A stretch of DNA of 8,552 bases from Psychrobacter sp. Its GTDB lineage: Bacteria; Pseudomonadota; Gammaproteobacteria; Pseudomonadales; Moraxellaceae. Positions 6,908 through 8,552 of the stretch are shown piece after piece. The stretch covers positions 5,077 to 13,628 of the forward strand of contig JAAXIL010000246.1 of NCBI GenBank assembly GCA_012270355.1. The letters are read 5' to 3'. The notes below the pieces were generated by a model. That model was not told the origin of the DNA. It was given only the letters and a program-made list of their open reading frames with translations, and ran no database searches. Within the stretch, counting starts at the first letter, position 1, and every line of letters begins with the position of its first letter. Both the position numbers and the translations under genes were made by a program.

Positions 6908-7756
6908 ATGTATCACAAAACCTATCACGCTCGCACGGTTGGCGACGCTCGCATTCCTGCCCTAGGCTTAGGCACATGGCAAAACACAGGTCAAAACTGT
7001 GTGGACGTGGTGAAAACCGCCTTACAAATGGGGTATGAGCACATTGATACCGCCCAAGCCTACGGCAACGAAGAACAAGTGGGCAAGGGCTTGGCACAGT
7101 CTGGTGTCTCTAGAGATGCCTACTTTTTGACCACTAAAATTTTCCCTGATGACCTAAAGTTCAAACCAGAAAAACTGGTTGAAGCGACTCATAAATCGCT
7201 TGATAACCTTGGTGTAGACTATCTGGATTTGCTACTGCTACATTGGCCAGATGAGCGAGTGCCGTTGTCGGAAACCATGCCCGCCTTATCTGAGCTACAA
7301 AAGCAGGGGCTGACCCGCCATATTGGGGTATCAAACTTTACGATTGATTGGCTCATTGAAGCCCAGCGATATGCCAGCGTGCCGATTGCGACCAACCAAG
7401 TGGAGTTTCATCCGTTTATCAATCAGCGGACGCTACGCATCTTTATGGAAAATCGCCACATTCCATTAACGGCTTATTCGCCACTGGCACGGGGCGAGGT
7501 GTTTAAAAATGACACCATTAAAGCGATTGCTGATAAGCACAGCATCACGCCTGCCCAAGTGTCATTGGCGTATATCTTAGCCGATAAAAACCGCATTGCG
7601 ATTCCTAAAACTTCTACGATTGACCATTTGCAGGGTAATTTAGATGCCTTGAATGTGACGTTAGAAGCAGATGACATCGTCAAAATTGATGGATTGGTTC
7701 GCCAAGATGGACGCAATGTTGAGCATCCTGATTATAAGCCAGAGTGGCATGATTGA
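6908..7756 (+). CDS. dkgB: Aldo/keto reductase, DkgB-like (2,5-diketo-gluconate reductase group)
   Basis: This is a soluble NADPH-dependent reductase of the AKR superfamily, a single TIM barrel that reduces aldehydes and ketones to alcohols. The 282 residues hold the complete catalytic tetrad: Asp47 (HIDTAQ), Tyr52, Lys77 (TTKIFP) and His112 (LLHWP). The cofactor end is visible in IPKTST (232-237) and the following QGNLDAL. The stretches QGLTRHIGVSNFTI (133-146) and IATNQVEFHPF (160-170) and the C-terminal KPEWHD resemble E. coli DkgB (267 residues) more than DkgA; DkgB reduces methylglyoxal, beta-keto esters and 2,5-diketo-gluconate in vitro. AAGGA at 6897-6901 supports the start. It is separated from the monooxygenase by 229 bases with promoter-like boxes, so it is probably its own unit. 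The exact physiological substrate is unknown and the symbol is by resemblance. Confidence 0.9.
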   Translation: MYHKTYHARTVGDARIPALGLGTWQNTGQNCVDVVKTALQMGYEHIDTAQAYGNEEQVGKGLAQSGVSRDAYFLTTKIFPDDLKFKPEKLVEATHKSLDNLGVDYLDLLLLHWPDERVPLSETMPALSELQKQGLTRHIGVSNFTIDWLIEAQRYASVPIATNQVEFHPFINQRTLRIFMENRHIPLTAYSPLARGEVFKNDTIKAIADKHSITPAQVSLAYILADKNRIAIPKTSTIDHLQGNLDALNVTLEADDIVKIDGLVRQDGRNVEHPDYKPEWHD

Positions 7757-7841
7757 TGGCAATCTCGCTAAACCCATAGTTACCTTAAGATAAAATTGGC
7801 ATAAGGCAGACGAGCGAAGGTGTCCAAATAGTAATGTAAGT

Positions 7842-7856
7842 TAGGGCATGTCCTCA
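7842..7856 (+). repeat. Left terminal inverted repeat of the MITE-like element
   Basis: The bases TAGGGCATGTCCTCA are exactly inverted at 7999-8013. Matching stops on both sides at the next base. Confidence 0.85.
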
Positions 7857-7998
7857 ATCCAAATAAAAATAACTAAATGGGCTAAAAATGGCTAAATTTT
7901 GTTAAAATGTGGTAATAAGTTGGGCATTACTACAATATTAACGGCAATATTTTTCTTGTTTGACTGAAATTTATCTCATTTTTATCGACATTTTTAAA

Positions 7999-8013
7999 TG
8001 AGGACATGCCCTA
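7999..8013 (-). repeat. Right terminal inverted repeat of the MITE-like element
   Basis: The bases TGAGGACATGCCCTA are the exact inverse of 7842-7856. No other copy of this sequence was noticed in the window. Confidence 0.85.
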
Positions 8014-8065
8014 GTCTGACACCGTATCAGTTTTATATGGAATTAGTTATACCATGGGTATGGGG

Positions 8066-8467
8066 CTAGTAAACCATACATGCCGCATTGATAAGCCCAA
8101 AGCTCACAGCGATGGTTGCGAGCAAAATGCCTTTACTGATGTTGTTGTTTTCAATGCCCTGAGACAATGTAGGCATGAGTAGTCGTACACAAAGATAAGC
8201 TACCACTTGCACAAGTAAGGCAACCACGCCCCATACCGCCATATCCATTAAGCTGATGCTATAACGCACCACCGAGGATAAGGCGAGCACAAATCCCAAA
8301 ATCGCCCCGCTTAAGCTGATACTGGCAGCGACGTTGCCTTGTTTAATGAGTGTGAACTCTTTATGCGGGGTCAAAAAGGTATATATCAACACAAATATGC
8401 CCATCAAAACGATGGCAGTCGTGGCATAAGCCAAAAATAAGGGTAAGTTTGCCAATAGGTGGGTCAT
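8066..8467 (-). CDS. yjfL: YjfL-like DUF350 (UPF0719) inner-membrane protein
   Basis: This is a 133-residue integral membrane protein with four predicted hydrophobic helices at about 9-32, 46-69, 73-97 and 110-131. Length and sequence match E. coli YjfL (about 132 residues): TPHKEFTLIKQGN (33-45), AASISLSGAILGF (47-59), the polar loop between helices 3 and 4 with RLLMPTLSQGI (95-105), and the end FGLINAACM (123-131). The family's molecular function is not established; its members often sit beside other genes of the yjf type, which would be to the right of this window if present. The start is supported by AGGA (complement of 8475-8478) seven bases before the ATG. It converges on the aldo/keto reductase across the MITE-like element. 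Confidence 0.88.
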   Translation of the reverse strand: MTHLLANLPLFLAYATTAIVLMGIFVLIYTFLTPHKEFTLIKQGNVAASISLSGAILGFVLALSSVVRYSISLMDMAVWGVVALLVQVVAYLCVRLLMPTLSQGIENNNISKGILLATIAVSFGLINAACMVY

Positions 8468-8552
8468 AAATTGTTCCTAAACGGTTGTGCACTTGATGAA
8501 AAGTTTACTTATGGATAAAAATAATGGGGAATAAAATGGCTGGTGTCCCGAG
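8468..8552 (-). promoter_or_regulatory. Upstream region of yjfL, cut by the window edge
   Basis: These 85 AT-rich bases precede the yjfL start and carry its AGGA ribosome site at 8475-8478. No clear -35/-10 pair could be assigned on the minus strand. Confidence 0.3.

Larger units (their letters stand above)
7842..8013. mobile_element. MITE-like element with perfect terminal inverted repeats
   Basis: GGGCATGTCCTCA at 7844-7856 is repeated exactly in inverse at 7999-8011, and each end is bordered by TA, so 15 bases match inversely at 7842-7856 and 7999-8013. This defines a 168-bp element in a TA context. TA may be a duplicated target or part of the repeat, since TA is its own inverse. The interior is AT-rich, has no open frame, and contains small dyads (GTAAT...ATTAC near 7911-7930 and AATATT twice at about 7935-7952). 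Size, intergenic position, ends and lack of a transposase fit a miniature inverted-repeat element mobilised in trans by a TA-targeting transposase (IS630-like or some IS5-family groups). The parent family is not identified. Confidence 0.7.
7757..8065. other. Convergent spacer holding a small transposable-like element
   Basis: This gap between the reductase and the oppositely oriented membrane gene has no credible coding frame. The first 85 bases show no good intrinsic terminator for the reductase. The middle 168 bases are the inverted-repeat element described separately. The last 52 bases (8014-8065) contain only a weak hairpin, ATACC (8049-8053) and GGTAT (8057-8061), beyond the membrane gene's stop. 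Confidence 0.6.

Noticed and set aside
4103..7756. A single three-gene catabolic operon tesB-monooxygenase-reductase
   Set aside because: The 229-base spacer before the reductase holds promoter-like boxes and dyads, so the reductase is more likely a separate unit; only the first two genes look linked.
7823..7865. Eight-base direct repeat TCCAAATA at 7823-7830 and 7858-7865
   Set aside because: It is short and AT-rich, and the two copies straddle one end of the inverted-repeat element without matching the other end, so it is probably chance and not a target duplication.
8536..8552. ATG preceded by GGGGA at the right edge, reading M-A-G-V-P
   Set aside because: Only five codons are visible before the window ends. 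The same bases, read on the minus strand, end in GGGACACCA and could equally be the 3' end of a tRNA, so neither can be supported.

Overview
The window looks like a chromosomal segment from a gammaproteobacterium of the Moraxellaceae (Moraxella/Psychrobacter/Acinetobacter-like). This is inferred from protein character: the DEPSND form of the EttA Walker B, a long PlsB with an extra linker, and moderate GC with AT-rich spacers. The genus cannot be fixed by reading alone. No rRNA, CRISPR array, prophage or full insertion sequence is visible.

Layout, left to right. (1) 1-709, +: the C-terminal 235 residues of EttA, an ABC-F translation factor cut by the window edge. (2) 719-764: a perfect 21-bp inverted repeat, a bidirectional terminator between convergent ettA and plsB. 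(3) 789-3848, -: plsB, glycerol-3-phosphate acyltransferase, 1019 residues, with an extra hydrophilic segment of about 110 residues. (4) 3849-4102: a divergent spacer with 10-bp-phased short repeats on the plsB side and a hairpin plus TATAAT on the tesB side. (5) 4103-5014, +: tesB, acyl-CoA thioesterase II. (6) 5077-6678, +: an EthA-like FAD/NADPH Baeyer-Villiger monooxygenase, probably cotranscribed with tesB, with its Shine-Dalgarno in a small hairpin loop. (7) 6679-6907: a spacer with promoter-like boxes and an inverted repeat. (8) 6908-7756, +: a DkgB-like aldo/keto reductase. (9) 7757-8065: a spacer containing a 168-bp MITE-like element with perfect terminal inverted repeats flanked by TA. 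(10) 8066-8467, -: a YjfL/DUF350 four-helix membrane protein, followed by its upstream region to the window end.

How the genes fit together. plsB starts membrane phospholipid synthesis from acyl-CoA or acyl-ACP, and the divergent tesB hydrolyses acyl-CoA, so the spacer between them separates two enzymes drawing on the same acyl pool. The monooxygenase (carbonyl to ester) and the aldo/keto reductase (carbonyl to alcohol) are both NADPH-dependent carbonyl-handling enzymes. A shared role with TesB in processing or detoxifying fatty or xenobiotic carbonyls is inference only.

I see no convincing new multi-gene system. The items most worth a second look are the MITE-like element, the PlsB linker insertion, the tesB/monooxygenase pair, and the structured intergenic regions.
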